The notes: generated from the letters alone by a model not told the origin. Shown: positions 24,299 to 34,113, counted from the first letter of the stretch. The stretch: DNA of 64,000 bases from Corallococcus soli (GCF_014930455.1 NZ_JAAIYO010000018.1:80563-144562), one strand, 5' to 3'. Numbers and translations are program-made.

Positions 24299-25417
24299 AT
24301 GTCCCTCAAGGGCACCCTCAAGGATTTCGGCATCGGCGACATTCTGCAGCTCATCGGGCAGCAGCAGAAGACCGGCACGCTCCACTTCCGGAACAAGGAC
24401 CAGGAGGTGCGCGTCGGCTTCCAGGACGGGCACATCATCAAGGCGGAGGGGCTCACCCGGAAGCGCAAGGAGCTCATCGGCGCCATGCTGGTGCGCGCGG
24501 AGATCATCACGGAGACCCAGCTGGAGGCCGCGCTGGAGGTGCAGAAGCGCACCCTCAAGCGGCTGGGCGACGTGCTGGTGGCGAGCCATGCGCTCACCGC
24601 CGAGCGCTTCCACCAGATGGCCCAGCTCCAGGTGACGGAGACGCTCTACCGCCTCTTCACCTGGAAGGCGGGCACCTACGAGTTCATCCAGGAGCCGGTG
24701 GAGCCGGGCCCCGAAGGCATCACCCCGCTGCGCGCGGAGACGGTGCTGATGGAGGGCTTCCGGATGGTGGACGAGTGGCCCGTCATCCGAAAGCGCATCC
24801 ACCGCGACGACATGACCTTCGAGCGCGTCAAGGCGCTGCCCGTGCCCCGGTCGCATGCGGAGGAGGGCGGGGAGCTGGGCGTCATCGGGCCCTCGGAGCG
24901 CCACGTCTATGAGGAGATCGCCCAGGGGCGGGACCTGCGCAAGCTCGTGGACCTCTGCTGCCTGGGGGAGTTCGAGACCTGCAAGGCGCTCTACAACCTG
25001 GTCAAGGGCGACTACGTGCGCGTCATCGACGCGGAGGGGCGCGCGCCCGTCCCCGAGGACACCCGCCTGGTCGCCCGGGTGGCGGGGCCGGTGGGCCGCG
25101 TCGCCGTGACCATGGCGGTCCTGGCGGCCCTGGCCTTCATCGCCTCCCGCTGGGTGGGGCCCGGCTGGCAGGAGCCCGGCGCCACCGTCCTGGGGGATCC
25201 CGCCGCCCAGCGTCAGATTGCCCAGGCGCAGCGCGTCCGCATCGAAGCCGCCCTGGAGGTGTTCCAGTTGGAGAAGGGAACCCTGCCAGAGCAACTGGAT
25301 GCATTGGTGGATGCCGGATTGTTACGTCCGGAGGAGCTTCGCTACCCCTGGCGGGAGCCCTATTATTACCGTCGGCTGGCTGCTCGGCGGTTCATCCTCC
25401 TGCCGCCCGTGCGCTAG
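24299..25417 (+). CDS. DUF4388 (PATAN-like) protein with membrane anchor and pilin-like tail
   Basis: The 372-residue protein starts MSLKGTLKDFGIGDILQLIG followed by QQQKTGTLHFRNKDQEVRVGF, which is the DUF4388/PATAN pattern common in myxobacterial and Deinococcus-type regulators. A helical region follows (about 60-230). A single membrane helix lies near 265-285 (VAVTMAVLAALAFIASRW). The C-terminus (AALEVFQLEKGTLPEQLDALVDAG ... YPWREPYYYRRL) resembles the short C-terminal region of type II secretion pseudopilins. It may link gene-regulatory or signalling functions to the membrane, but that is inference. It is followed by a -10-like box (TAGCCT 25415-25420) and phoH. Confidence 0.8.
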   Translation: MSLKGTLKDFGIGDILQLIGQQQKTGTLHFRNKDQEVRVGFQDGHIIKAEGLTRKRKELIGAMLVRAEIITETQLEAALEVQKRTLKRLGDVLVASHALTAERFHQMAQLQVTETLYRLFTWKAGTYEFIQEPVEPGPEGITPLRAETVLMEGFRMVDEWPVIRKRIHRDDMTFERVKALPVPRSHAEEGGELGVIGPSERHVYEEIAQGRDLRKLVDLCCLGEFETCKALYNLVKGDYVRVIDAEGRAPVPEDTRLVARVAGPVGRVAVTMAVLAALAFIASRWVGPGWQEPGATVLGDPAAQRQIAQAQRVRIEAALEVFQLEKGTLPEQLDALVDAGLLRPEELRYPWREPYYYRRLAARRFILLPPVR

Positions 25418-25512
25418 CCTGCTGTGGAAGTCGTCCTGCGGTCCACCGGGCATGGGTGGGAGGGCGGCGTTACGTTGACGGCGAGCGACCACTGAACGAG
25501 GAACGACGCGCA

Positions 25513-26592
<1,080 letters not shown>

Positions 26593-26602
26593 TGCCCCAC
26601 CC

Positions 26603-26640
26603 CCACCCCCGCTCCCAGGCTTGCGCCGGGGCGGGGGTGG
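26603..26640 (+). terminator. GC-rich hairpin after phoH
   Basis: CCACCCCCGC (26603-26612) pairs perfectly with GCGGGGGTGG (26631-26640) over an 18-nt loop. There is no T-tract, so it may be a terminator, an attenuator or a transcript-stabilising structure. Confidence 0.45.
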
Positions 26641-26799
26641 AGTCGTTGGATGGCCTACATTCCAGCCTGTTCGCCCACCGTCATTTTTTGGAGAGCGAAC
26701 TGGCGTCCGGGCGGCGGCTGTCCCACCCTCACGAATTTTCCGCGTCGCTGCTGCCTTCTATGGAGCCTTTGACGCTTTTCCAGGGTGAGGAGTCCCCCC

Positions 26800-29307
26800 A
26801 TGGCCGATCCTGAATCACCAGCCCCCGGGCCCAGTCCGCTGGACGCGCTCGCGGTGCGTCTGGGGCTCGGACGTGGGGATTGGGGCCGGCGCATCGTCCA
26901 GGGCCTGCTGCTGCTCGTGGTGTCGGTGGGCGCGGGCTTCGTCATCTCCCCGGGCCTCTACAGCCAGCAGATCCCCGCGCTGACGGAGGAGAACCTGGGC
27001 AAGCCCTTCCGGGCCAACTCGCCCGCCGGCTTCAAGGCCGCGCGCGACTACGACATCGTGCACCAGTCGATGACGCAGCAGCGCCGCCGCGAGGCCCGCA
27101 GCGCGGTGCGCCCGGTGTACGACCTGAATCCCGCAGTGGTGGGCAACCTGCGCGCGTCCGTGCGCGCCGCCTTCGCCACCGCCCGCGAGCACCTGGAGGA
27201 AGAGAAGGAAGCGCGCGCCGAGGAGGCCACCCCGGAAGAGGGCGCCGCCAAGCGCCGCCGTCCGGTGCCGCCCACCCCCGAGGCCCTGGAGCGCCAGCGC
27301 CGCGACCGCGAGGAGATGCAGGCCCAGTTCCAGGAGCAGCTCTTCGGCCAGCGTGACGCGGGCCTGGAGGGCGAGGACTTCCAGGCGCTCGTCGCCAACG
27401 GCTTCTCCGGGGAGGCCGAGTCCGCCACCCTGGTGCTGCTGGACCGCGCCTACCGCGCCGACCGGGGCCAGGTGTACGTGGCCAGCTCGCGCGACGAGCT
27501 GGTGCGCGAGGCCCCGCAGGGCCTCACCGTGCGCGACGTGCAGCACAAGAACGAGGACTCGCTGCCCGCCGCCGCCGCGCAGGTGGTGGACATGCGCGAA
27601 GCGCACCAGGAGCTGGACCGGTTCGCCTCCGTGCCGGGCAACGTGATGCCGGAGTCCCCCGCCGTCCAGCGCCGCGCGGTGCTGCGCATCGCCAAGCGGC
27701 TGGTGCGCCCCAGCCTGACCATCAACATCGCGGAGACGGACCTGCGCCGCAGGCTGGCGGGCGACGCGGTGAAGGACGCGGTCATCTCCATCAAGAAGGG
27801 CCAGCGCGTCATCGGCGACGGGGAGCTCGTCAACGAAACGCACCTGGTGATGCTGCGCGGGATGCGGGCGCAGACGGACCGGCTGGACCTCCTGCAGCTC
27901 CAGGTGGGCGGCACGGGCCTGGTGTCCCTGCTGGTGGTGGCCTTCTACGGCTTCTGCCGCGCGGCCTTCCGGCGCTTCCGCCCCACGCGCAAGGACGGCA
28001 TGCTGCTGGGCCTCCTGCTGGTGGGCCTGCTGGGGCTGCTCCAGGTGTGGGTGTCCATCGCGGACGCGGTGCAGGACCGCTACACGGCGCTGCCCATAGA
28101 AGCCTTCTATTACGCCTTCCCGGTGGCGGCGGGCGCGATGCTGGTGCGCTTCATCCTCACGCAGGAGCTGGCGCTCTTCTTCGCCATGGTGTTCGCGTGC
28201 CTCGCGGGCGTGATGCTGGGCAACTCGCTGGCCTTCGGCATCTACACGCTGGTGGGCTCGCTGGTGGCGGCGGATCGCATCGTCAAGGCGAAGGACCGCG
28301 TGGGCATCTTCCGCGCGGGCTTCATCACCGGCATCGCCAACCTGGTCGCGGTGCTGTTCCTGTTCCTCGTGGAGGGCAAGGGGCTGGCGGGTGACACGCT
28401 CGTCACGGCGCTGTGCGCGTTCTTCGGCACGGCGCTGGCCGTGCCCGTGATGGTGATGGCGCTGACGCCGCTCATCGAGGCCACGTTCGGCTACGCGTCG
28501 GACATCAAGCTGCTGGAGCTGGCGAACCTGAACCACCCGGCGCTCAAGGAGCTCATCGTCCAGGCGCCCGGCACGTACCACCACTCCATCATCATCGGGA
28601 CGCTGGTGGAGAACGCGGCGGAGACCATCGGCGCGAACCCGCTGCTGGCGCGCTCGTGCGCGTACTACCACGACATCGGCAAGGGTCGGAATCCGCTCTA
28701 CTTCGGGGAGAACCAGAAGGGGGAGAACCGGCACGACGGGCTCGCGCCCGCGATGAGCGCGGTCATCATCAAGCGCCACGTGACGGAGGGCCTGGAGATG
28801 GCCCGGCAGTACCGCCTGCCCAAGCTGGTGGCGGACGCCATCCCCCAGCACCACGGCACGCGCACGGTGGGCTTCTTCTACCACAAGGCCCTCAAGGAGC
28901 AGGAGGGCAAGGAAGGCGCGCCGCCCATCGACGAGAGCATCTACCGCTACCCGGGGCCCAAGCCGCAGTTCCGCGAGGCGGCGCTGGTGATGATCGCCGA
29001 CGCGGTGGAGGCCTCCACCCGCTCCATGCCGGACCCCACCAGCGCGAAGCTCCACGCGCAGGTGCAGAAGATCATCAACATCATCTTCTCCGAGGGTCAG
29101 CTGGACGAGTGCGACTTGACGCTCAAGGACTTGAACCTCATCTCCCAGTCCTTCCTGCACACGCTGGAGGGCATCTACCACACGCGTCCGGTGTACCCGG
29201 CGGGTGCGATGGGGGGCGGCAAGTCCAGCTCGCCGCTGATGATGGCGCCGGCCCCCGCGAAGGCCGAGTCGAAGGACACGAAGGTGAGAACGGCGGGCAT
29301 GTCATGA
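26800..29307 (+). CDS. 7TM receptor with HD phosphohydrolase domain (PgpH/YqfF type)
   Basis: The 835-residue protein has an N-terminal membrane helix (IVQGLLLLVVSVGAGFVIS, about residue 28-46) and a large periplasmic 7TMR-HDED-like region (about 47-365). A block of seven or so membrane helices follows (about 370-560), then a C-terminal HD domain. The HD metal-binding motif is H624-D625 in YYHDIGK, with further histidines in TYHHSIIIG and PQHHGT. In Firmicutes this family (PgpH) hydrolyses cyclic di-AMP; whether that is so here is unknown. The phoH-pgpH-ybeY order is widely conserved. The start ATG 26800 has GTGAGGA upstream, and the stop overlaps the next gene (ATGA). Confidence 0.9.
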   Translation: MADPESPAPGPSPLDALAVRLGLGRGDWGRRIVQGLLLLVVSVGAGFVISPGLYSQQIPALTEENLGKPFRANSPAGFKAARDYDIVHQSMTQQRRREARSAVRPVYDLNPAVVGNLRASVRAAFATAREHLEEEKEARAEEATPEEGAAKRRRPVPPTPEALERQRRDREEMQAQFQEQLFGQRDAGLEGEDFQALVANGFSGEAESATLVLLDRAYRADRGQVYVASSRDELVREAPQGLTVRDVQHKNEDSLPAAAAQVVDMREAHQELDRFASVPGNVMPESPAVQRRAVLRIAKRLVRPSLTINIAETDLRRRLAGDAVKDAVISIKKGQRVIGDGELVNETHLVMLRGMRAQTDRLDLLQLQVGGTGLVSLLVVAFYGFCRAAFRRFRPTRKDGMLLGLLLVGLLGLLQVWVSIADAVQDRYTALPIEAFYYAFPVAAGAMLVRFILTQELALFFAMVFACLAGVMLGNSLAFGIYTLVGSLVAADRIVKAKDRVGIFRAGFITGIANLVAVLFLFLVEGKGLAGDTLVTALCAFFGTALAVPVMVMALTPLIEATFGYASDIKLLELANLNHPALKELIVQAPGTYHHSIIIGTLVENAAETIGANPLLARSCAYYHDIGKGRNPLYFGENQKGENRHDGLAPAMSAVIIKRHVTEGLEMARQYRLPKLVADAIPQHHGTRTVGFFYHKALKEQEGKEGAPPIDESIYRYPGPKPQFREAALVMIADAVEASTRSMPDPTSAKLHAQVQKIINIIFSEGQLDECDLTLKDLNLISQSFLHTLEGIYHTRPVYPAGAMGGGKSSSPLMMAPAPAKAESKDTKVRTAGMS

Positions 29308-30185
29308 GCCGCAAGGTGGAGGGCGTGAAGCTTCGCAAGGGTAAGGTGATTCCCCGCGACGACGGCAAGCGCATCGAGGAGTTCGTCGGCGCGGCCAGCA
29401 CGGAGACGGAGTCCGCGTCGGTGGCGCGCATGCGGGCGCCCCCGGGGTGGAGCGAACCCGCGCAGACGCCGGAGTTCGACGAGGTGGTGCTCGTCCTCAC
29501 CGGCGAGCTCACCATCGTCGTGGACGGCAAGCGCGAGCGCATTGGCGCCGGTGAGGTGGGGCTCGTGCCGCGCGGCAAGCGCGTCGTGTACCGCAACGAC
29601 TCGCAGGGCGCGTGCGACTACTGGTCCATCTGCGCGCCGGCGTTCCGCGTGGAGCTGGCGCACATCGAGAAGCCGGAGCCGAAGCCGAAGGCCCAGGACA
29701 ACTTCGTGACGGTGCAGGTGGCGCACGGGCAGGGCGAGGACTACGAGCGCCTGCTCACCACCTGGAGCCGGGACTACCTGCGGCGGCTGGGGCTCACCGG
29801 CTGCGAACTGTCGCTGTCGCTGGTGGGGGACCGGGCCATCCGCCGGCTCAACCGCACCTGGCGCCAGAAGGACAAGGCCACGGACGTGCTGTCGTTCCCC
29901 GCGGGGGATCAGCCCAAGGGGACGCCGGGCCCGCGCCCGCTGGGCGACGTGGTCATCTCCATCGACACGGCGAAGCGGCAGGCCCGGGAGTACGGCCGCA
30001 CGCTGGAGTCGGAGATGGGCCGCTACCTGGCGCACGGCCTGCTGCACCTGCTGGGGCACGACCATGAGAAGCCGCGCGACGCCAAGCGCATGGCCGCCCT
30101 GGAGGAGCAGCTTTTGGGGGAGCGCGGGATGGTGGCGGACTCGCTGACCATCGACTCGCGTGCCCGCCGGGCCAAGCTCATCTGA
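29304..30185 (+). CDS. ybeY: Cupin domain fused to endoribonuclease YbeY
   Basis: The 293-residue protein is about twice the length of YbeY. Residues about 1-120 form a cupin-like domain (FDEVVLVLTGELTIVVDGK, then IGAGEVGLVPRGKRVVYRND). Residues about 133-293 form YbeY, with the zinc-binding H-x3-H-x5-H pattern at H244, H248 and H254 (HGLLHLLGHDHE) and KATDVLSFP upstream. YbeY is a metal-dependent RNase needed for 16S rRNA maturation and ribosome quality control. No ribosome site or ATG separates the two domains; only a GTG near 29707 could be an internal start. The gene is coupled to the HD protein by ATGA. A fusion of this type is not the usual form of YbeY. Confidence 0.88.
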   Translation: MSRKVEGVKLRKGKVIPRDDGKRIEEFVGAASTETESASVARMRAPPGWSEPAQTPEFDEVVLVLTGELTIVVDGKRERIGAGEVGLVPRGKRVVYRNDSQGACDYWSICAPAFRVELAHIEKPEPKPKAQDNFVTVQVAHGQGEDYERLLTTWSRDYLRRLGLTGCELSLSLVGDRAIRRLNRTWRQKDKATDVLSFPAGDQPKGTPGPRPLGDVVISIDTAKRQAREYGRTLESEMGRYLAHGLLHLLGHDHEKPRDAKRMAALEEQLLGERGMVADSLTIDSRARRAKLI

Positions 30186-30193
30186 AGCCCGCT

Positions 30194-30215
30194 CCGGGGC
30201 CTTGCGAAGCCCCGG
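30194..30215 (+). terminator. Hairpin after ybeY
   Basis: CCGGGGC (30194-30200) pairs with GCCCCGG (30209-30215) around an 8-nt loop, starting 8 nt after the ybeY stop and followed by GGCTTTCC. It is a probable intrinsic terminator for the phoH-pgpH-ybeY transcript. Confidence 0.55.
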
Positions 30216-30254
30216 GGCTTTCCCCGGGTGGCCGTCCCCCCTGCGTCCGGACCG

Positions 30255-30282
30255 TTGAGTCGGGGACGCTGCGTGATAGGTA
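30255..30282 (+). promoter_or_regulatory. Promoter of the DUF4105 gene
   Basis: TTGAGT (30255-30260) and TAGGTA (30277-30282) are 16 nt apart. The likely ATG is 34 nt downstream. Confidence 0.5.
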
Positions 30283-30316
30283 GGTGGGGCCCGCCTTCCG
30301 TGTGTTGGATGGAACG

Positions 30317-31636
30317 ATGCCCCGCCTGTCATCTCTCACACTCCTGAGCCTGCTTGGCCTCCTGCTGCTGACGTCTCCCGCGCGCGCCGCCTCGGTGCCG
30401 CCCTGGGGCAAGGGCGAGAGCCGCGGCGAGGACCTGTCCATCTGGCTGGTGACCTTCAGCCCCGGCGATGACGTCTTCGCGTGGTGGGGCCACGGCTCGC
30501 TGGTGGTGGAGGACCGCGCCCGGCAGCTGCAGCGGCTCTACAACTACGGGATGTACTCCTTCGACGACCAGACGGTGGTGCGCTTCGCCAAGGGCCGCCT
30601 GGAGTTCTGGGTGGGCGAGTCGAGCGTCAACGGCACCTTCCGCCTCTACAAGTCGCTGGGGCGCGACGTGCGCGTGCAGGAGCTCAACCTCACGCCCGAG
30701 CAGCGCGTGAAGGTGGCGAAGCGGCTGGCGGACAACGTGCTGCCGGAGAACCGCGAGTACCTGTACGAGCACTACAGCGACAACTGCGTGACGCGCCTGC
30801 GCGACATGATCGACTCGGCGGTGGGCGGCCGCCTGAGCGAGGCGGAGCGGGCACCGGCGCGCATGAACCTGCGCGAGCACACGCGGCGCTACACGGCGGT
30901 GAACCCGCCCATGAGCCTGCTGCTCGACTTCATGATGAACGACTCCATCGACAAGCCCATCACCCGCCGCGAGGAGGCCTTCCTCCCGGACGAGCTGGAG
31001 CAGCAGGTGGCGGAGCTGAAGGTGCCCGGCGTGGATGGGCAGCCGGTGTCGCTGGTGGAGAAGCAGTGGGACTACTACCTGTCGTCGCGTCCCCGCCCGC
31101 CGGCCACGCCGCCGAACTTCGGCCCGTGGATCCTCGCCCTGGGCGTGCTCCTGGGCGGCAGCGCGCTGGGGCTCGCCGCGTGGGAGCGCCGGGGCAGCCG
31201 CGCGGCGCGCATCCTCCTGGGCGTGGAGAACATGCTGGTGGGGCTGGTGCTGGGCATCCCGGGCCTCGCGCTCGTCGTCATGTGGGTGGGCACCGACCAT
31301 GTGGTGACGCACCACAACGAGAACCTCTTCCTCGCCAACCCGGTGACGCTGCTGGCCGTGCCGTATGGCCTGCGCCTGACGTGGAACAGCGTGAAGGCGC
31401 GCGCGCGGCTCAAGTGGGTGTGGGGCTTCCTCGCGGTGACGGGCGCGCTGGGCGTGGCGCTGAAGGTGCTGCCCTGGTTCGACCAGGACAACTGGCGGCT
31501 CATCGCGCTCATCCTGCCCATCTCGCTGGGCATGGCCGGCGCCTTCTGGCTGGACCGGCTGCGCGCCCGCGCGGCGCTCCGGGAACCCGCGGCCACCGGT
31601 GACGGCGCGCAGGTGCCCTCGCTCAAGGCCTCCTGA
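30317..31636 (+). CDS. DUF4105-type membrane protein
   Basis: The 439-residue protein has a signal peptide (LTLLSLLGLLLLTSPARA) followed by a large extracytoplasmic domain with WLVTFSPGDDVFAWWGHGSLVV. It has a conserved cysteine/histidine region (EHYSDNCVTRLRDMID, near residue 155-170). This matches the DUF4105 family, whose Cys/His set suggests an enzyme-like fold related to papain-type hydrolases; its function is unknown. The C-terminal third has several membrane helices (ILALGVLLGGSALGLAAW, LVGLVLGIPGLALVVMW and two more). ATG 30317 gives the signal peptide directly; the longer frame does not. It is transcribed alone and lies upstream of prfB. Confidence 0.75.
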   Translation: MPRLSSLTLLSLLGLLLLTSPARAASVPPWGKGESRGEDLSIWLVTFSPGDDVFAWWGHGSLVVEDRARQLQRLYNYGMYSFDDQTVVRFAKGRLEFWVGESSVNGTFRLYKSLGRDVRVQELNLTPEQRVKVAKRLADNVLPENREYLYEHYSDNCVTRLRDMIDSAVGGRLSEAERAPARMNLREHTRRYTAVNPPMSLLLDFMMNDSIDKPITRREEAFLPDELEQQVAELKVPGVDGQPVSLVEKQWDYYLSSRPRPPATPPNFGPWILALGVLLGGSALGLAAWERRGSRAARILLGVENMLVGLVLGIPGLALVVMWVGTDHVVTHHNENLFLANPVTLLAVPYGLRLTWNSVKARARLKWVWGFLAVTGALGVALKVLPWFDQDNWRLIALILPISLGMAGAFWLDRLRARAALREPAATGDGAQVPSLKAS

Positions 31637-31686
31637 AGCAGCACGACTCTTCCAAGAACCTCCCAACACGAAGGACGACGAACACC

Positions 31687-32809
31687 ATGGCGAACGATTC
31701 GATGGAGAAGATCCACGCCCTGAAGGAGCGCCTCAACGCGCTCCGGGGGCATCTTTGACCTGGACCGCAAGCGGTCCCGCATCGCGCTGATTGAACGTGA
31801 CTCCACGCAGCCCGGCTTCTGGGACGACAACACCAAGGCCCAGGGGCTGCTGAAGGAGAAGTCCACGCTGGAGGCCAGCGTGGGCGCCTTCGACAAGACG
31901 CTGCGCGGCCTGGACGACGCCCAGACGCTGCTGGAGCTGGCGGCGGAGATGAACGACGAGGCGAGCGCGCAGGAGGCGGAAGGCTCGCTCGCGTCGCTGG
32001 AGGCGGAGGTCGCGAAGCTGGAGCTGGCGCGGATGCTCTCCGGCCCGCAGGACCACAGCAACTGCTTCATGGACATCAACCCGGGCGCGGGCGGCACGGA
32101 CTCCATGGACTGGGCCGCCATGCTCATGCGCATGTACACGCGCTACGGCGAGACGAAGGGCTGGAAGGTCGAAATCAGCGACGCGCTGCCGGGCGAAGAG
32201 GCGGGCTTCAAGAACGTCTCGCTGCGCATCGAGGGCGAGAACGCCTACGGCTACCTCAAGGCGGAGGTGGGCGTGCACCGGCTCGTGCGCATCAGCCCCT
32301 TCGACGCCAACGCCCGCCGGCAGACGGCCTTCGCGTCCGTGGACGTGTACCCGGAGGTCGACGACAGCATTCAAATCGATCTGCCGGAGAAGGACTACGA
32401 GCTGAAGTTCATCCGCGGCAGTGGCGCGGGTGGCCAGAAGGTCAACAAGACGTCGTCCACGGCGCAGCTGCGGCACCTGCCCACGGGCATCATGATCACC
32501 TGCCAGACGGAGCGCTCGCAGTCGGCCAACAAGGACATGGCCTTCCAGATTCTGCGCGGCCGCCTGTACGAGCTGGAGATGAAGAAGCGCGATGCCGAGC
32601 GCGACGCGGCGGAGGCGGCCAAGAAGGACATCACCTTCGGCTCGCAGATCCGCAGCTACGTGCTGGCGCCGTACCGCATGGTCAAGGACCTGCGCACCGG
32701 CATCGAAACCGGCAACGTGGACAAGGTGCTGGACGGCGACCTGGACGAGTTCGTCACCGCGCAGCTCCTGGGCGTGAAGAACCCCAACCGCAACGCCCCC
32801 GCGGACTGA
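31687..32809 (+). CDS. prfB: Peptide chain release factor 2, with programmed +1 frameshift
   Basis: The gene reads as 31687-31755 joined to 31757-32809, giving 373 residues, the normal RF2 length. The zero frame stops at TGA 31756-31758 after 23 codons. The slip site CTT-TGA-C is preceded by GGGGG at 31745-31749, three bases before CTT, the classical RF2 autoregulatory frameshift. Downstream are the SPF anticodon-like tripeptide (RISPFDANARRQ) and the GGQ motif (GSGAGGQKVNKTSS). RF2 recognises UGA and UAA. Low RF2 favours the shift and restores its own level. The second ORF alone has no start in its first part, which supports the frameshift reading. A terminator follows. Confidence 0.96.
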
Positions 32810-32840
32810 GCTTCCGTCCTCCCGGGCTGGAAACCTTCCA

Positions 32841-32879
32841 CCCCTCCACCGGCGAGCATGCGCCGGGGAGGGGCTTTTT
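32841..32879 (+). terminator. Intrinsic terminator after prfB
   Basis: CCCCTCC-A-CCGGCG, loop AGCATG, then CGCCGG-GGAGGGG forms a 13-bp stem with one bulged A, followed by CTTTTT. It is the clearest classical rho-independent terminator in the window. Confidence 0.85.
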
Positions 32880-32936
32880 CGTGTCCGGGAACCTTTTCCC
32901 CGGGCCGGTGTCAGGGGGCGGGGCAGGGTGGTGCGG

Positions 32937-32942
32937 TAGGAT
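32937..32942 (+). promoter_or_regulatory. -10-like box before the ECF sigma gene
   Basis: TAGGAT lies 52 nt before GTG 32995. There is no convincing -35 box. If used, it gives the sigma/anti-sigma pair its own transcript after the prfB terminator. Confidence 0.25.
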
Positions 32943-32994
32943 GCGTGGCGGGCCCTTCTTCCGGTGACGGAGGGCCCAGGGCCGGGAGGCACGG

Positions 32995-33627
32995 GTGGCA
33001 TCGGGCGGAGTGCTCGAAGTCGGACAGCAGGCCCTGGCCAGCGCGGCCGTCCCGGACGTGCGCCGGGAGGAGCAGGCGCTGCTCGTCCGGCTGCGTCGTG
33101 GCGACCCGGGGGCCTTCGAGGAGCTGGTGCGCGAGCACCAGGACCGGCTCTACGACTTCTGCTTCCGCATGGTGGGCGACCGCGAGGAGGCCCACGACCT
33201 GGTGCAGGAGATCTTCGTCAGCGTGCACCAGAACGTGCGCCGCTTCCGCGAGGACGCGCGGCTGTCCACCTGGCTGTTCCGCATCACCAAGAACCACTGC
33301 CTCAACCGGCTGAAGTACCTGCAACGCCGGGGGCGCGGCCGCTCGGACGAATACGACGAGACGAGCGCCGCGGCCATCGCCGAGGGCGGCGGCGCGCCTC
33401 CGCAGCCGGACGCCGCCCTGGACGCGGCGCGCGAGCGGGCCCGGGTGCAGCGGGCCATCTCCCAACTGGAACCCGATGCGCGCATGCTGGTGGCGCTGCG
33501 CGACATCGAGGGCCTGAGCTACGACGAAATCGTGGACATCACCGAGCTGCCCGAGGGGACCGTGAAGAGCCGGCTCCACCGGGCACGCGAGAAGCTGGCG
33601 GACCTGCTGGGGCGGTTTGAGCCATGA
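32995..33627 (+). CDS. ECF-type (sigma-70 family) RNA polymerase sigma factor
   Basis: The 210-residue protein has the ECF layout. Region 2 (GDPGAFEELVREHQDRLYDFCFRM ... EAHDLVQEIFVSVHQNVRRF, with STWLFRITKNHCLNRLKYL) lies at about 30-112 and region 4 (ISQLEPDARMLVALRDIEGLSYDEI ... GTVKSRLHRAREKL) at about 153-205. It directs RNA polymerase to a private promoter class. It is coupled by ATGA to a gene for a zinc-finger, membrane-anchored protein that is probably its anti-sigma factor, as in RpoE-type systems. GTG 32995 is the start of the only frame covering region 2. I see no matching autoregulatory promoter that I can name. Confidence 0.93.
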   Translation: MASGGVLEVGQQALASAAVPDVRREEQALLVRLRRGDPGAFEELVREHQDRLYDFCFRMVGDREEAHDLVQEIFVSVHQNVRRFREDARLSTWLFRITKNHCLNRLKYLQRRGRGRSDEYDETSAAAIAEGGGAPPQPDAALDAARERARVQRAISQLEPDARMLVALRDIEGLSYDEIVDITELPEGTVKSRLHRAREKLADLLGRFEP

Positions 33628-34004
33628 GCGGCCTGCAGCGGAGAGGAACGGACGTGGAACCGCGATTGGATCACCGTGAGGCAAGGGCCCTGTTCCTGGC
33701 GCTCGCCGACGAAGAGCTGCCCCCGCCCCAGGCCCAGGCGGTGCAAAGCCACCTGGACGACTGCCTGGAGTGCCGGCAGGGGTGGGACCGGTACGCACGC
33801 ACCGTGCAGCGCGTGCGCACCGTGGCCCGGGAAAAGGCGCCCCCCGCGCTCGCTTCACTGGTCGCGGGCCGCGTCCGCCGGCAGCGCCGGTTCGGCCTGC
33901 GCGGGCTGCACCTGGCCCATGCGAATCACCGCTTTCCCGTGGAAGTGCTCATCCCGCTGCTCCTGGCCGCGGCGGTGGGCGCATTTCTTTTGATGTCCTC
34001 CTGA
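33624..34004 (+). CDS. Probable zinc-finger anti-sigma factor
   Basis: The 126-residue protein begins with a zinc-binding anti-sigma (ZAS) domain: an early histidine in HREARALFLALAD is followed by HLDDCLECR, which gives the H-x3-C-x2-C pattern. A basic linker is followed by a single C-terminal membrane helix (VEVLIPLLLAAAVGAFLLM) with almost nothing after it, so there is no periplasmic sensor domain. It overlaps the ECF sigma stop by 4 nt, and co-translation is usual for these pairs. It probably holds the sigma factor inactive at the inner membrane; the release signal is unknown. Confidence 0.85.
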   Translation: MSGLQRRGTDVEPRLDHREARALFLALADEELPPPQAQAVQSHLDDCLECRQGWDRYARTVQRVRTVAREKAPPALASLVAGRVRRQRRFGLRGLHLAHANHRFPVEVLIPLLLAAAVGAFLLMSS

Positions 34005-34059
34005 GGCCCGCCACCCTCTGGGGAGGCAACCTCCGTCGCGCGCCACCCTCCGTGATGCG

Positions 34060-34088
34060 TTGCGTCCCGGGGGCCGCTTGGCTAGCGT
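34060..34088 (+). promoter_or_regulatory. lysS promoter
   Basis: TTGCGT (34060-34065) and TAGCGT (34083-34088) are 17 nt apart, and ATG 34114 lies 25 nt downstream. It matches the -10 style seen before bamA and yicC. Confidence 0.6.
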
Positions 34089-34113
34089 GCCGCGCCTTTC
34101 TGGAAAGCGCGTC

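Noticed and set aside
22121..25294. A 1057-codon open frame on the minus strand
   Set aside because: It spans two well-supported plus-strand genes and their junction, and its translation is low-complexity His/Gln/Leu/Arg without motifs.
26815..29181. A 788-codon open frame on the minus strand opposite the 7TM-HD gene
   Set aside because: It is a shadow of the real gene caused by GC-rich third positions; the translation is His/Arg/Gln-rich with no domain, and the plus-strand frame has a full family match.
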